Positions 8,040 to 17,274 of a stretch of 64,000 nucleotides of DNA are shown here, piece after piece. The translations under genes and the position numbers were made by a program. The notes beneath the pieces were generated by a model. That model saw nothing but the letters and a program-made list of their open reading frames with translations, ran no database searches and had not been told where the DNA came from. Within the stretch, counting starts at the first letter, position 1. Each line of letters begins with the position of its first letter. Origin of the DNA: Planococcus ruber (GTDB lineage: Bacteria; Bacillota; Bacilli; Bacillales_A; Planococcaceae); NCBI RefSeq assembly GCF_022819085.1, contig NZ_JALHAG010000001.1, positions 62,001 through 126,000 of the forward strand, given 5' to 3'.

Positions 8040-11000
8040 TGCCACTTGGACAGATGAACAATGGCAGGCCATCTGGGCAAAAGGGCAGGATATGCTGGTT
8101 TCAGCAGCAGCTGGATCCGGCAAAACGGCTGTCCTGATCAACCGGATGATTGAACGGGTTTTATCTGAAGAAGATCCGGTTTCCGTTGATGAATTGCTGG
8201 TCGTGACTTTTACGAACGCGTCAGCTGCAGAAATGCGCCACCGGATGTCGGAAGCTTTGGAAAAAGCGGTAGCTGAAAATCCGGAATCGAAGCATTTGCG
8301 GAAACAACTGCGCTTGATCAATAAAGCTCAGATCTCCACGCTGCATTCGTTCTGCCTGCAAGTCGTGAAACAATATGCGTACCTTTTGGAAATCGATCCC
8401 GGTTTCCGGATTGCCAATGAGACCGAGGCGGCTTTGCTGCGGGATGATGTATTGGAAGCAGTGCTTGAACGGGCTTATGAAGGCGAAGGGCAAGATGCGG
8501 TCTACCGGCTGGCAGACAGCTTCACTTCCGACAGAAGCGACCAGGCAATGGAAGTGCTGCTCAGCAAATTGTACGATTACTCGCGCGTCCATCCGTCTCC
8601 AGAGCAGTGGCTCGAGAAAGTCCCGGAATTATACGATGTTCCAAGCGGATCCGCTATCGATGATCTGCCATTTATCGGTGATTTGAAAATGACGATCCAC
8701 CATGCATTAGAAGAAGCGCTTCAGTTGATCCATGAAGGGCAGCAGCTGACACGCGAACCGGATGGCCCGATTATACTGGCAGAGACTTTTGATCTGGATG
8801 AAGAACTTGTCAGACAGGCTATTTTTGCATTAGAAGAATCATGGGAGAGCCTCTACCAATACAGCAAGAATTTTACTTTCGGAAAAGCGGCTTCCATTCG
8901 AAAAGACAGCTGCGACCCGGCTCTTGCTGACGAAGCGAAAAAGCGCCGGAATGAGGTAAAGAAAATCGTCAATGGCGTCTTCGACTCCTATTTCACTCGC
9001 ACGCCGAACCGTCTGCTCGATGAAATGCGTGAAATGGCTCCATTGATGCGGACGTTGGTCGAATTGACAAAACAATTCGCCGCGCAGTACAAAGCGTTGA
9101 AAATTGAACGCGCCATTGTCGATTTTTCCGATTTGGAGCATTATGCGCTTCAAATCCTTATGGATGATGGAAAGCCTTCCGCGATTGCAGAAGATTATCG
9201 CCGCCAGTTTGCAGAAGTGTTGGTAGATGAGTACCAGGATACCAATATGCTGCAGGAGACCATTCTCTCCCTCGTCAAATCTGGCAGCGAAAGCGACGGC
9301 AATCTGTTCATGGTTGGAGATGTCAAACAGTCCATCTACCGTTTCCGTCTGGCAGAGCCGATGCTGTTTCTTGGCAAGTACAACCGTTTTGCCCATGACG
9401 GCGGAGACCAGGGCATGCGAATCGATTTGAATGCCAATTTCCGCAGCCGCAAAGAAGTGCTTGACGGCACAAATTATATCTTTTCTCAAATCATGGGTGA
9501 GCGTGTAGGGGAGATCAATTACGACGAAGCAGCTGCGCTAAAACATCAGGCACCTTATCCCGAACAGGAAGTTCCTGTAGAACTGACGCTGATCCATGAA
9601 CCGGAAACGGAAGAAGAGCCGGAAGATGAGCTGTTGAAATCACAATGGGAAGCCCGTTACATTGCAGGCAAAATCCGGGAAATGATGGAAAAGGAAACGC
9701 AAATCTACGATCCGTGGAAAAAGACGCAGCGGGCATTGGAGTACAGCGATATTGTCGTGCTCATGCGTTCAATGACATGGTCAGGCGATTTTGTAGACGA
9801 ATTCAAGATGGCCGGCATTCCTTTGTACGCAGAACTGTCCGGCGGCTATTTTGATGCGTTGGAAGTGATGATCATGCTGAATACGCTGCGGGTGATCGAT
9901 AATCCGTATCAGGATGTACCGGTCGTCTCAGTCTTGCGTTCGCCGTTCATCGGGCTTAGGGAAAATGAACTGGCGGCCATCCGTTTGGCTGCTCCGCAAG
10001 CCTCTTTCTATGAAGCGTTAAAAGTTTTTATCCGTGGAGGGTCTGGCATCCATCCGGCGACAGCAGAGAAACTCAGAAGGTTTATGTATCAATTGGAAGA
10101 TTGGCGCAATCTGGCCCGCCGCGGATCGCTCGCTGAATTGATTTGGCAAGTGTACTTGGATACAAACTATTACGAAATGGTAGGCGCCATGACAAACGGC
10201 AAACAGCGGCAAGCGAATTTGCGGGCGCTGCATGACCGTGCGCTGGAATATGAAAAAACTTCTTTTCGCGGCTTGTTCCGCTTCCTGCGTTTCATCGACC
10301 GGATGCGGGAAAGAGGGGATGACCTCGGCACTGCAAAATCATTGAGTGAAAAAGAAAATGTGGTCCGCTTAATGACCGTCCACAAGTCGAAAGGATTGGA
10401 GTTTCCAGTTGTGTTTTTTGCAGGGACTGGCCGCCAGTTCAATGAAATGGATTTCCATAAATCGTATTTATTTGACCAGGACTACGGTTTGGCGGTGAAA
10501 GCTGTCAACCCGGATACGCGGATTGAATACACTTCGCTGCCGTTTCTGGCTGTGAAGGAAATGAAGCAGCTCCAGATGAAAGCGGAAGAAATGCGCGTAT
10601 TGTACGTAGCCATGACCCGGGCAAAAGAACGCCTTTACTTAACAGCGTCTGTCAAAGATATCGAGAAGACGATCGAAAAGTGGAAAGTATCTTCTTCGGA
10701 TGTTAAGCTGCCCGATTTCATGCGCTCACGGGCAAAAGGCTATCTGGATTGGATCGGACCGGCACTGTCCCGGCATCCGGATATCACGGAGGCGATTGGC
10801 AATTTTGGAAGCGTGTTGCCTCATCAATCGCGTTTCCAGCTAAATATTGTTGAATCGCAATCCTTGGTGCCGGCTCTGTTGGATCTGGATGAACTTTTGC
10901 AAATTACGGCAGATGAAAAAGACTATACGGAAGAAATCAAAGCCCGTTTTGATTATCGTTATCCGTTCATGCACGCTGTGGAAAAGCGGTCAAAACAGTC

Positions 11001-11622
11001 CGTTTCCGAAATGAAGCGCCTGCAGATGCTTCAGCGTTCTGATGAGCCGGAATCATTCATCCAGCCAAATGCCCCTGCCCAAAAAACAATTATGCACCGG
11101 CCGTATTTCATGCAGGATAAACGGCTGTCGGCTGCCGATATTGGAACTGCGGTGCATGCCGTCATGCAGCATATCTCATTTAAAGAAAAAATGGAGGCTG
11201 CTGAAATTAAAGCGTTTATCGGCACTTTGGCAGGGCGGGAAATTTTATCCGCTGAGGAGGCAAAAGCTATTCGTGTCAAAGACATCGAGGCTTTTTACAA
11301 AAGTGAAATTGCCGAACGCCTTTCGAACGCTTTGACAATCAAAAGAGAAGTTCCATTCACTTATGCCAAACAAGACGAGGCAGGCGACTATCAAATTGTC
11401 CAAGGGATTATCGACTGCTTGTTTGAAGAGAAAGATGGTTGGGTTCTCCTCGATTACAAAACAGACCGGGTAAGCCAAATTTCAGATGTTCCAAGAGAAA
11501 TGTCGGCACGGTATGAGGTTCAATTATCGGTTTATCAAGAAGCGGTTGAGGCGATATTGAAAATTCCAATTAAAGAACGCCTGCTGTACTTGTTTTCATC
11601 AGGCGAAGAAGTGAAGATTTAG
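8017..11622 (+). CDS. addA: AddA, ATP-dependent helicase/nuclease subunit A
   Basis: A 1201-residue UvrD/RecB-type SF1A helicase with a C-terminal nuclease. Motifs run in order: Q motif near WTDEQWQAI, Walker A AAAGSGKT (about 30-37), motif II VDEYQDTN, motif III GDVKQSIYRFR, motif V/VI region LMTVHKSKGLEFPVVF and VAMTRAKERL. The C-terminal nuclease motif is VLLDYKTDRV. With AddB it forms the bacterial RecBCD counterpart for double-strand break repair. Its start lies inside the addB end (23-base overlap), typical of translational coupling. It is intact, with no missing motif. Confidence 0.97.
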   Translation: MIPIKPSDATWTDEQWQAIWAKGQDMLVSAAAGSGKTAVLINRMIERVLSEEDPVSVDELLVVTFTNASAAEMRHRMSEALEKAVAENPESKHLRKQLRLINKAQISTLHSFCLQVVKQYAYLLEIDPGFRIANETEAALLRDDVLEAVLERAYEGEGQDAVYRLADSFTSDRSDQAMEVLLSKLYDYSRVHPSPEQWLEKVPELYDVPSGSAIDDLPFIGDLKMTIHHALEEALQLIHEGQQLTREPDGPIILAETFDLDEELVRQAIFALEESWESLYQYSKNFTFGKAASIRKDSCDPALADEAKKRRNEVKKIVNGVFDSYFTRTPNRLLDEMREMAPLMRTLVELTKQFAAQYKALKIERAIVDFSDLEHYALQILMDDGKPSAIAEDYRRQFAEVLVDEYQDTNMLQETILSLVKSGSESDGNLFMVGDVKQSIYRFRLAEPMLFLGKYNRFAHDGGDQGMRIDLNANFRSRKEVLDGTNYIFSQIMGERVGEINYDEAAALKHQAPYPEQEVPVELTLIHEPETEEEPEDELLKSQWEARYIAGKIREMMEKETQIYDPWKKTQRALEYSDIVVLMRSMTWSGDFVDEFKMAGIPLYAELSGGYFDALEVMIMLNTLRVIDNPYQDVPVVSVLRSPFIGLRENELAAIRLAAPQASFYEALKVFIRGGSGIHPATAEKLRRFMYQLEDWRNLARRGSLAELIWQVYLDTNYYEMVGAMTNGKQRQANLRALHDRALEYEKTSFRGLFRFLRFIDRMRERGDDLGTAKSLSEKENVVRLMTVHKSKGLEFPVVFFAGTGRQFNEMDFHKSYLFDQDYGLAVKAVNPDTRIEYTSLPFLAVKEMKQLQMKAEEMRVLYVAMTRAKERLYLTASVKDIEKTIEKWKVSSSDVKLPDFMRSRAKGYLDWIGPALSRHPDITEAIGNFGSVLPHQSRFQLNIVESQSLVPALLDLDELLQITADEKDYTEEIKARFDYRYPFMHAVEKRSKQSVSEMKRLQMLQRSDEPESFIQPNAPAQKTIMHRPYFMQDKRLSAADIGTAVHAVMQHISFKEKMEAAEIKAFIGTLAGREILSAEEAKAIRVKDIEAFYKSEIAERLSNALTIKREVPFTYAKQDEAGDYQIVQGIIDCLFEEKDGWVLLDYKTDRVSQISDVPREMSARYEVQLSVYQEAVEAILKIPIKERLLYLFSSGEEVKI

Positions 11623-11632
11623 GAGGATTTAA

Positions 11633-12811
11633 GTGAAAGCACAACCTGTTGCAGCAACAGAACGAATTGCAGCGCTGGACTTAATGCGCGGGTTTTCTCT
11701 TCTCGGAATCCTGCTGATTAATATGCTGGCGTTCCATTCGCCATTTTCATATATCGATCCTTACAGTTGGTTCGATGGAGCTTGGGATGATGAAGTTTTC
11801 GTTTTTTTGGATATCTTCGTCCAAGCTAGTTTTTATCCGTTATTTTCTATCCTTTTTGGGTATGGTTTAACTATGCAGTTTATGAAAGCCGAGGAGCGGC
11901 GCCAGCCATTTGCACCTTTTGCGGCAAAAAGATTGGCGATTTTGCTGATCATCGGGATCATTCATGCATTTTTAATCTGGTATGGTGATATTTTAATTAC
12001 CTACGCCATCACCGGTTTCTTATTGATTGGCATGATGCGGATTCCTGCATCTTGGCTCCTGGGCCTAGGGGCTGTGATTTATGCGGTTCCTCAATTTTTC
12101 TTTTTGGCGCTGATGTTTGTGGCAGTTGGCATCGATCCAAACTTCTACACTGGTATGCAGGAAGTCCAAAATTCCTTGGCTGCGTATCCGACCGGAACTT
12201 TCGCAGAAATTTTCAGCCAACGGTTTGATGACTGGATGTACAGCAATAATCCTGTATATTATCTGGAATTGATTGTCCGGATTCTGCCATTCTTCATGAT
12301 CGGTGCAGCGGCAGCCAAATGGCGGTTGGTCGAACGCGCGAAAGAGTTGACGAAGTTTTGGCGGATCCTCGGAATCAGTACGCTGGCATTTGGGTTGGTG
12401 CTTAAAGCAACGCCATATTTAATCGACAATAATTATGCTTATAGTTATTTGCAGGATTCTTTTGGCGGACCGATCGTAGCAGTTGGATACGCTTCCCTGA
12501 TTATATTGGCTGCGCAAAATGCACGAGCGAAAAAATTGTTCAATCCGATAGCCAAGGCGGGGCGGATGTCGCTGACGACTTATTTAATGCAGTCCGTCAT
12601 TGCCACGTTGATTTTCTACTCATACGGCTTAGGTTTGTATGGCCAAGTGGATTTATTGACCGGCACATGGATTGCGCTTGGAATTTTTGCTATTCAGCTT
12701 ATTTTTGCAGAAGTTTGGTTTTCCAAGTTTAAGCAAGGCCCGATTGAATTCTTATGGCGCAAAGCGAGCTATGGCAGAAATTTCGAAAAAAGCAACAATT
12801 CAAAAGAATGA
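11633..12811 (+). CDS. DUF418 / YeiB-family membrane protein
   Basis: A 392-residue protein with about ten hydrophobic segments. It begins with the family signature ERIAALDLMRGFSLLGILLINMLAF, contains FYPLFSILFGYG, and ends with the DUF418 C-terminal domain (NPIAKAGRMSLTTYLMQSVIATLIFY). Such proteins resemble the acyltransferase-3 and heparan-alpha-glucosaminide acetyltransferase folds, but no substrate is established. It begins with GTG eleven bases after addA, behind AGGAGGATTTAA, so it may be transcribed with addBA, although a link to DNA repair is not implied. Confidence 0.85.
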   Translation: MKAQPVAATERIAALDLMRGFSLLGILLINMLAFHSPFSYIDPYSWFDGAWDDEVFVFLDIFVQASFYPLFSILFGYGLTMQFMKAEERRQPFAPFAAKRLAILLIIGIIHAFLIWYGDILITYAITGFLLIGMMRIPASWLLGLGAVIYAVPQFFFLALMFVAVGIDPNFYTGMQEVQNSLAAYPTGTFAEIFSQRFDDWMYSNNPVYYLELIVRILPFFMIGAAAAKWRLVERAKELTKFWRILGISTLAFGLVLKATPYLIDNNYAYSYLQDSFGGPIVAVGYASLIILAAQNARAKKLFNPIAKAGRMSLTTYLMQSVIATLIFYSYGLGLYGQVDLLTGTWIALGIFAIQLIFAEVWFSKFKQGPIEFLWRKASYGRNFEKSNNSKE

Positions 12812-12854
12812 ATGTGTATAATGAATGGAATCAAAGAAAAGGAGTGTTTGACGA

Positions 12855-13754
12855 ATGAAGCTGTTATCTTTTCGATATCAAGAAGAAGAACGTTTTGGAC
12901 CAAAAGTGAAAAAAGAGGAAGCTGTTTGGGATGTGTTAGCGATTCAAAAGGAATTAGAAGTTTTGCCTTCGTTTCCTGCTACACTGATTGAAGGAATTCC
13001 CCAAGGGATGGAATTCGTAGAGCAAATGCGCAAATTAAGCGAAGCAGCTAAAGCATCTGAAAATCCAGATCAATTTAAACTCTCTTTTTCGGATATCGAA
13101 TGGTTAGCTCCAATATCAAAAACACCGAAAAATGTCATTTGCGTCGGCAAAAACTATACTGAGCATATTAAGGAAATGGGCGGCGATGGCCCTGTCGATT
13201 TAGTGGTCTTTACAAAAGCGCCGCATACGATCGCTGCAGATGAACAGACTGTTTCTGTCCATTCAGATCTAACGGATGCATATGATTACGAAGGTGAGTT
13301 GGCAGTTGTCATCGGCAAGCCAGGAAAATCCATTCCGAAGCAGATGGCATACGACTATGTCTTCGGCTATACGATAGCAAATGATTTAACTGCACGTGAC
13401 TTGCAGGAAAAACATCAACAATTCTTCTTGGGCAAAAGCTTGGAAGGGTCTTGCCCGATGGGTCCCTACCTTGTCACAAAAGATGAAATTCCGCAATCCC
13501 AAAATTTATCGATTGTCACAAAAGTGAATGATGAAGTTCGCCAAAATGGCAACACTGGAGATATGATCCGCCGTGTGGATGATCTTGTTTCAGAGATTTC
13601 CAAATACGTGCCGCTTGAAGCAGGAGACGTGATTTTAACAGGCACGCCTTCAGGTGTAGGAAAAGGATATAATCCGCCTAAGTTTCTTAAAGCAGGAGAT
13701 ACCATCAAAGTCTCAATCGAGTCAATTGGTACGCTCGTCACACATTTGTCATAA
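12855..13754 (+). CDS. yisK: Fumarylacetoacetate hydrolase-family protein, YisK (oxaloacetate decarboxylase type)
   Basis: A 299-residue FAH-superfamily enzyme (B. subtilis YisK is 301). The C-terminal catalytic domain carries metal-binding acidic residues in DYEGELAVVIGK and NDLTARDLQ, plus the signature LTGTPSGVGKGYNPPKFLKAGD. A separate N-terminal segment of about 90 residues precedes it. B. subtilis YisK decarboxylates oxaloacetate and associates with the cell-shape protein Mbl; transfer of that role here is inference. A TATAAT at 12817-12822 suggests its own promoter. It is followed by yisL as in B. subtilis. Confidence 0.85.
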   Translation: MKLLSFRYQEEERFGPKVKKEEAVWDVLAIQKELEVLPSFPATLIEGIPQGMEFVEQMRKLSEAAKASENPDQFKLSFSDIEWLAPISKTPKNVICVGKNYTEHIKEMGGDGPVDLVVFTKAPHTIAADEQTVSVHSDLTDAYDYEGELAVVIGKPGKSIPKQMAYDYVFGYTIANDLTARDLQEKHQQFFLGKSLEGSCPMGPYLVTKDEIPQSQNLSIVTKVNDEVRQNGNTGDMIRRVDDLVSEISKYVPLEAGDVILTGTPSGVGKGYNPPKFLKAGDTIKVSIESIGTLVTHLS

Positions 13755-13823
13755 CAGAAGGCATGTCTTTTAGCACCTTAACTATGCTAAACTGTTAAGG
13801 ACACTATTAAATGAGGTGAGCTT

Positions 13824-14198
13824 TTGGACTTTTTAACTGAAACTACACATGTACACATTACAACATGGGTTATTGGAATCGTACTGTTTCTAGTAGCTGC
13901 ATTCATGAACCGCGACAGCAAGGGCCGCAAAATTGTCCACATGATCTTGCGTTTGTTCTATATCCTGATCATCATTACAGGATTGGCCTTGTTTATCGAA
14001 TGGTCATCATCTGATGCAATGCAATATGGCTTGAAATTCTTGTTCGGTTTATTGACGATTGGCATGATGGAAATGGTATTGGTCCGTTCGAAAAAACAAA
14101 AACCGGTTACATTATTCTGGGTTTTGTTTGCGGTCTTCCTTTTCGTAACCATGTTCTTCGGATTTAAACTGCCAGTCGGCATCAATTTCTTAGCTTAA
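13824..14198 (+). CDS. yisL: YisL-family membrane protein (UPF0344 / DUF1516)
   Basis: A 124-residue protein with about four hydrophobic segments. The conserved HVHITTWVIG start and KIVHMILRLFYILIIITG centre identify the YisL family, whose function is unknown. It lies 69 bases after yisK, the same order as in B. subtilis. The start is TTG behind GAGGTGAGC; no nearby ATG fits the family N-terminus. A strong terminator follows, so this gene ends its transcript. Confidence 0.88.
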   Translation: MDFLTETTHVHITTWVIGIVLFLVAAFMNRDSKGRKIVHMILRLFYILIIITGLALFIEWSSSDAMQYGLKFLFGLLTIGMMEMVLVRSKKQKPVTLFWVLFAVFLFVTMFFGFKLPVGINFLA

Positions 14199-14220
14199 GG
14201 TTTAAGTGAATGCCGAATTG

Positions 14221-14270
14221 AACTGCACTTCCATTGTTAGTTGCAACTGACGATGGAAGTGCAGTTTTTC
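14221..14270 (+). terminator. Terminator after yisL
   Basis: AACTGCACTTCCAT (14221-14234) pairs perfectly with ATGGAAGTGCAGTT (14253-14266). The inner GTTAGT/AACTGAC arms extend the stem, and a TTTTTC run follows. Confidence 0.85.
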
Positions 14271-14434
14271 TATGGGCTGATTTAAGCTATAATCTTTAGT
14301 CCATTCACAGTTTAGACGAAAGTGGGAAGGCGTCTCGACGTTTTCGGGAATTATCCATAGCAGCAAGGCCAAGGGTTTGATAAAATTAATCGGGTGGACT
14401 GGAATAGAGTAGCCTCATTAAGGGAGGATTTAAA

Positions 14435-15883
14435 TTGAAAGCAAAATGGTTAACAGGCATCTTGAGCGGAGTGTTGGCAGTTGGATTGATCCAACCCGCA
14501 GCTTTTGCAGAAGAAGAACAGACGATTGAAGATGAAATTATATATGACGTGTTGATTGACCGGTTTTTCAATAAACAAATCGAAAACGATTTTGAAGTGG
14601 ATGCGCAAAATCCAGCAGCCTTCAATGGCGGTGATTTTGGCGGCGTAATCGAACAGCTGCAGCATGTAAAAGACATGGGCTTTACGCTTTTATCAATCGG
14701 CTCGGTTTTTGCAACCGATACGTATGATGGCAAAAAAGTACTGGATTACCGGCAGTTGGAACGGCATTTCGGGACGGAAGAAGAGTTGAAGGAAGTCGTT
14801 GAGAAGACACATGAATTTGATCTGAAGCTAATGGTGGACGTGCCGACGCAGCAAGTCAGCAGCAACCATATTTGGGCAGCTGAACATCCGCAATGGTTTT
14901 CGGAAAATGAAGAGGGGACGCTGGCTTTAGATACCTCAAATCCTGAAGTGCAGGATGAATTGATTGCCGCTATGGGCGATTTCATTCGTACATATCAAGT
15001 GGATGGATTGCGTCTATCTGATGCCGATCAATTGGATCCACAGTTTATTGAGAAGTTTTCAGAAGCGATGAAAGAAATTCGCGATGTTTATTTATTAAAT
15101 GATGTAGAAATGGAAGAGACTGCGGGCTTTGATGCCATGGTGTTGCCAGGCGCTGAAGAGACATTGCGCGAAAGCTATAAAAACTTTGGGGCGGACAGCA
15201 CCGGTTTAGGGGAATTGGTGGAATCGAGCGAAGGCAAGCTCATCCAGATTGATTCTTTGCTGGGGTCGCGCTTTGTATCGGATGTCGTGGCAGAACGGGG
15301 CTTTCCGCCGACTCGTATGCGGGTCATCTTTTCTCAATTGCTGACAATGCCGGGGATTCCGGTCGTCCAATACGGATCGGAAACAGCGATGAACGGAATC
15401 ACTCCGCAAGAGTCGCATCAGATCTTGAACTTGTCGGTAGATGAAGAATTAATTGAGCATATTTCCGATTTGAACTCGCTGCGCAATTCTTCGGAAGCGC
15501 TTCGCACAGGAGAAACGGAAATCATTTTGGAAGAACCCAATTGGCTAGTCTACAAACGGTCAAATGAAGAAGAAACGTGGATCGTTGCGATTAATAACTC
15601 GGCCGAAACGAAAACGATCAACCTTCCGGCTGATGTGATCGGCAGCGATAAAGAACTTCGCGGTTTATTCGAAAGCGATATTATCCGCCAGGAAGCGAGC
15701 GGCGATTACCGGATTACGTTGGACCGCGAACTAGGGGAAACTTTCCACGTCATTGACGAAACGGGATTCAATAAAGCGTATATTGCCGCTTTAGCTGTGC
15801 TTTACCTTGTATTCATGGCATTCTTATGGATAGTCTGGAGAAAAGGCAAGCAACGGAAAGCAAATAGAAACACAACTAAATAA
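14435..15883 (+). CDS. Membrane-anchored GH13 (alpha-amylase fold) homologue, probably catalytically inactive
   Basis: A 482-residue protein with a signal peptide (1-25, cleavage after AFA), an extracellular GH13-like barrel, and a C-terminal membrane segment (about 449-468) followed by a basic tail. Family features are plain: DVLIDRFFN, FNGGDFGGVIEQLQHVKDMG, DYRQLERHFG, TMPGIPVVQYGSE. The catalytic positions are changed. Region I keeps Asp135 but reads DVPTQQ. Region II reads GLRLSDAD, with Ser195 where the nucleophile should be. Region III has Asp223 in place of the acid Glu. Region IV (NHD in active enzymes) reads SLL, residues 274-276. It is therefore probably a binding or scaffold protein at the cell surface. 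It is flanked by terminators, so it is probably a single-gene transcript. Confidence 0.8.
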   Translation: MKAKWLTGILSGVLAVGLIQPAAFAEEEQTIEDEIIYDVLIDRFFNKQIENDFEVDAQNPAAFNGGDFGGVIEQLQHVKDMGFTLLSIGSVFATDTYDGKKVLDYRQLERHFGTEEELKEVVEKTHEFDLKLMVDVPTQQVSSNHIWAAEHPQWFSENEEGTLALDTSNPEVQDELIAAMGDFIRTYQVDGLRLSDADQLDPQFIEKFSEAMKEIRDVYLLNDVEMEETAGFDAMVLPGAEETLRESYKNFGADSTGLGELVESSEGKLIQIDSLLGSRFVSDVVAERGFPPTRMRVIFSQLLTMPGIPVVQYGSETAMNGITPQESHQILNLSVDEELIEHISDLNSLRNSSEALRTGETEIILEEPNWLVYKRSNEEETWIVAINNSAETKTINLPADVIGSDKELRGLFESDIIRQEASGDYRITLDRELGETFHVIDETGFNKAYIAALAVLYLVFMAFLWIVWRKGKQRKANRNTTK

Positions 15884-15890
15884 TCGTTAA

Positions 15891-15933
15891 CCAAAAGGAA
15901 CCAATACCGATTTAGGCATTGGTTCCTTTTTGG
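15891..15933. terminator. Bidirectional terminator inside the 3' end of the CoA-disulfide reductase gene
   Basis: CCAAAAGGAACCAAT (15891-15905) pairs with ATTGGTTCCTTTTTGG (15918-15933). The right arm is part of the last codons of the minus-strand reductase gene (stop at 15912-15914), so coding sequence and terminator overlap. It also serves the plus-strand GH13 gene. Confidence 0.75.
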
Positions 15934-17264
15934 TTGCTGATGGCTTTATAGCCGACCATATTGATCGGGTCTTTTGGTGAAGAATAAGGAGGCGCGTAGC
16001 AAAGTTCAAGCGCCTGCAAATCTTCAATCGCCAGGCCGGCGTACATCGCAGTAGCCAGGACATCGATTCGTTTATCGACGCCTTTGCTGCCGATGCACTG
16101 GGCACCTAATATCTTTCTCGTCTCAGGGTTGAAATGGACTTTCAAAGTGATTTCACTATGGTCCGGATAGTAGCCGGCATTTGAATTGCCTTTAAGCAAT
16201 ACAGTCTCATAAAGCAATCCTTTTTCGATCAGGGATCGTTCATTCAAACCGGTCATGGCCACATCGAGCGCGAAGACTTTGACAATCGATGTGCCAAGCA
16301 AACCGGTCTTTGGAATCGCATGCCCCGTTAAATGTTGGGCAGCGATAAACGCTTGGCGATGAGCAGGCGAAGCAAGCGGTACGCGTTTTGCGCCGCCAGT
16401 TACAAAATCGGTATTTTCAGAAGCATCTCCCAGCGCATAGATCGAGGAATCGGCCGTCTGCATAAATTCATTTGTAATGATGCCGCCGGTTTCGCCAATT
16501 GGAAGTCCGGCTTTTTCGGCCAGTTCCGTATTCGGTTTTAATCCGGTGCTCAGGATGAGAAAATCAGCGTGCAGTTTCTGTCCCGTAGATAAGAGAAGCT
16601 CTTTTTGGTCTGCTTTTGTGATTACTGAGTTCGTATGTACAACCACACCGTTGCTTTTTAACTCCGCTAATACTTGATTAGAGATGTCCGGATCCAATAT
16701 CGACATGACGTGTGAAGATTTATGCACCATTTGGACATGGAGGCCCAGGTTCTTTAAATTCTCTGCCATTTCAATGCCGATAAACCCAGCTCCTGAAACC
16801 GCACAGCTTGAAGGTTGCGTTTGTTCGATATAAGACATGATCCGTTCCATATCACCAAAGCTTCTAAGAACAAAATGGTCGGTAGAAGCCAAACCGTCTA
16901 GGACAGGGACCATTGCGGAACCGCCGGGAGAGAGGATGAGAAAATCATAGGGTTCGTGGAAGCATTCACCGGTTTTAAGGTTTTTCACCAAAACGGATTT
17001 TTCAGCCCGGTTAATTTCCATCACTTCGTGCTCTAACCATACATCGATGTTTCGTTTTTCCTTAAACTGCTCTGGGTCGGCCATCAACAAGGATTCAGTA
17101 TCCTCAATGACGCCGCCAATCGCATAAGGAGTGCCGCAGGCAGCATAAGACATGGTTGAATCGCGGTCAAATACTGTGATTTTGGCATCCTTATCGTAAA
17201 AACGGATCTGGCCAGCCACTGTAGCGCCACCGCCGACGGCTCCGACAACCACGATTTTCTTCAT
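15912..17264 (-). CDS. CoA-disulfide reductase (pyridine nucleotide-disulfide oxidoreductase)
   Basis: A 450-residue flavoprotein. The N-terminal FAD dinucleotide motif is VVVGAVGGGATVAGQIR. The single active-site cysteine is Cys43 in SYAACGTPYAIGG, the same position as in Staphylococcus CoA-disulfide reductase. A second nucleotide-binding motif (VSGAGFIGIEMAENL) and the C-terminal CYAPPYSSPKDP segment complete the family pattern. It would reduce CoA disulfide with NAD(P)H and keep the thiol pool reduced. A related NADH oxidase activity cannot be excluded. The start is set at ATG 17264 by GAGGTGG; a longer reading frame upstream would run into the preceding gene. It is the last gene of a three-gene minus-strand operon. 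Confidence 0.85.
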   Translation of the reverse strand: MKKIVVVGAVGGGATVAGQIRFYDKDAKITVFDRDSTMSYAACGTPYAIGGVIEDTESLLMADPEQFKEKRNIDVWLEHEVMEINRAEKSVLVKNLKTGECFHEPYDFLILSPGGSAMVPVLDGLASTDHFVLRSFGDMERIMSYIEQTQPSSCAVSGAGFIGIEMAENLKNLGLHVQMVHKSSHVMSILDPDISNQVLAELKSNGVVVHTNSVITKADQKELLLSTGQKLHADFLILSTGLKPNTELAEKAGLPIGETGGIITNEFMQTADSSIYALGDASENTDFVTGGAKRVPLASPAHRQAFIAAQHLTGHAIPKTGLLGTSIVKVFALDVAMTGLNERSLIEKGLLYETVLLKGNSNAGYYPDHSEITLKVHFNPETRKILGAQCIGSKGVDKRIDVLATAMYAGLAIEDLQALELCYAPPYSSPKDPINMVGYKAISNQKGTNA

Positions 17265-17274
17265 CGCTGCCACC

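Noticed and set aside
8839-9489. A 216-codon open frame on the minus strand
   Set aside because: It lies entirely inside addA, which is complete on the other strand.
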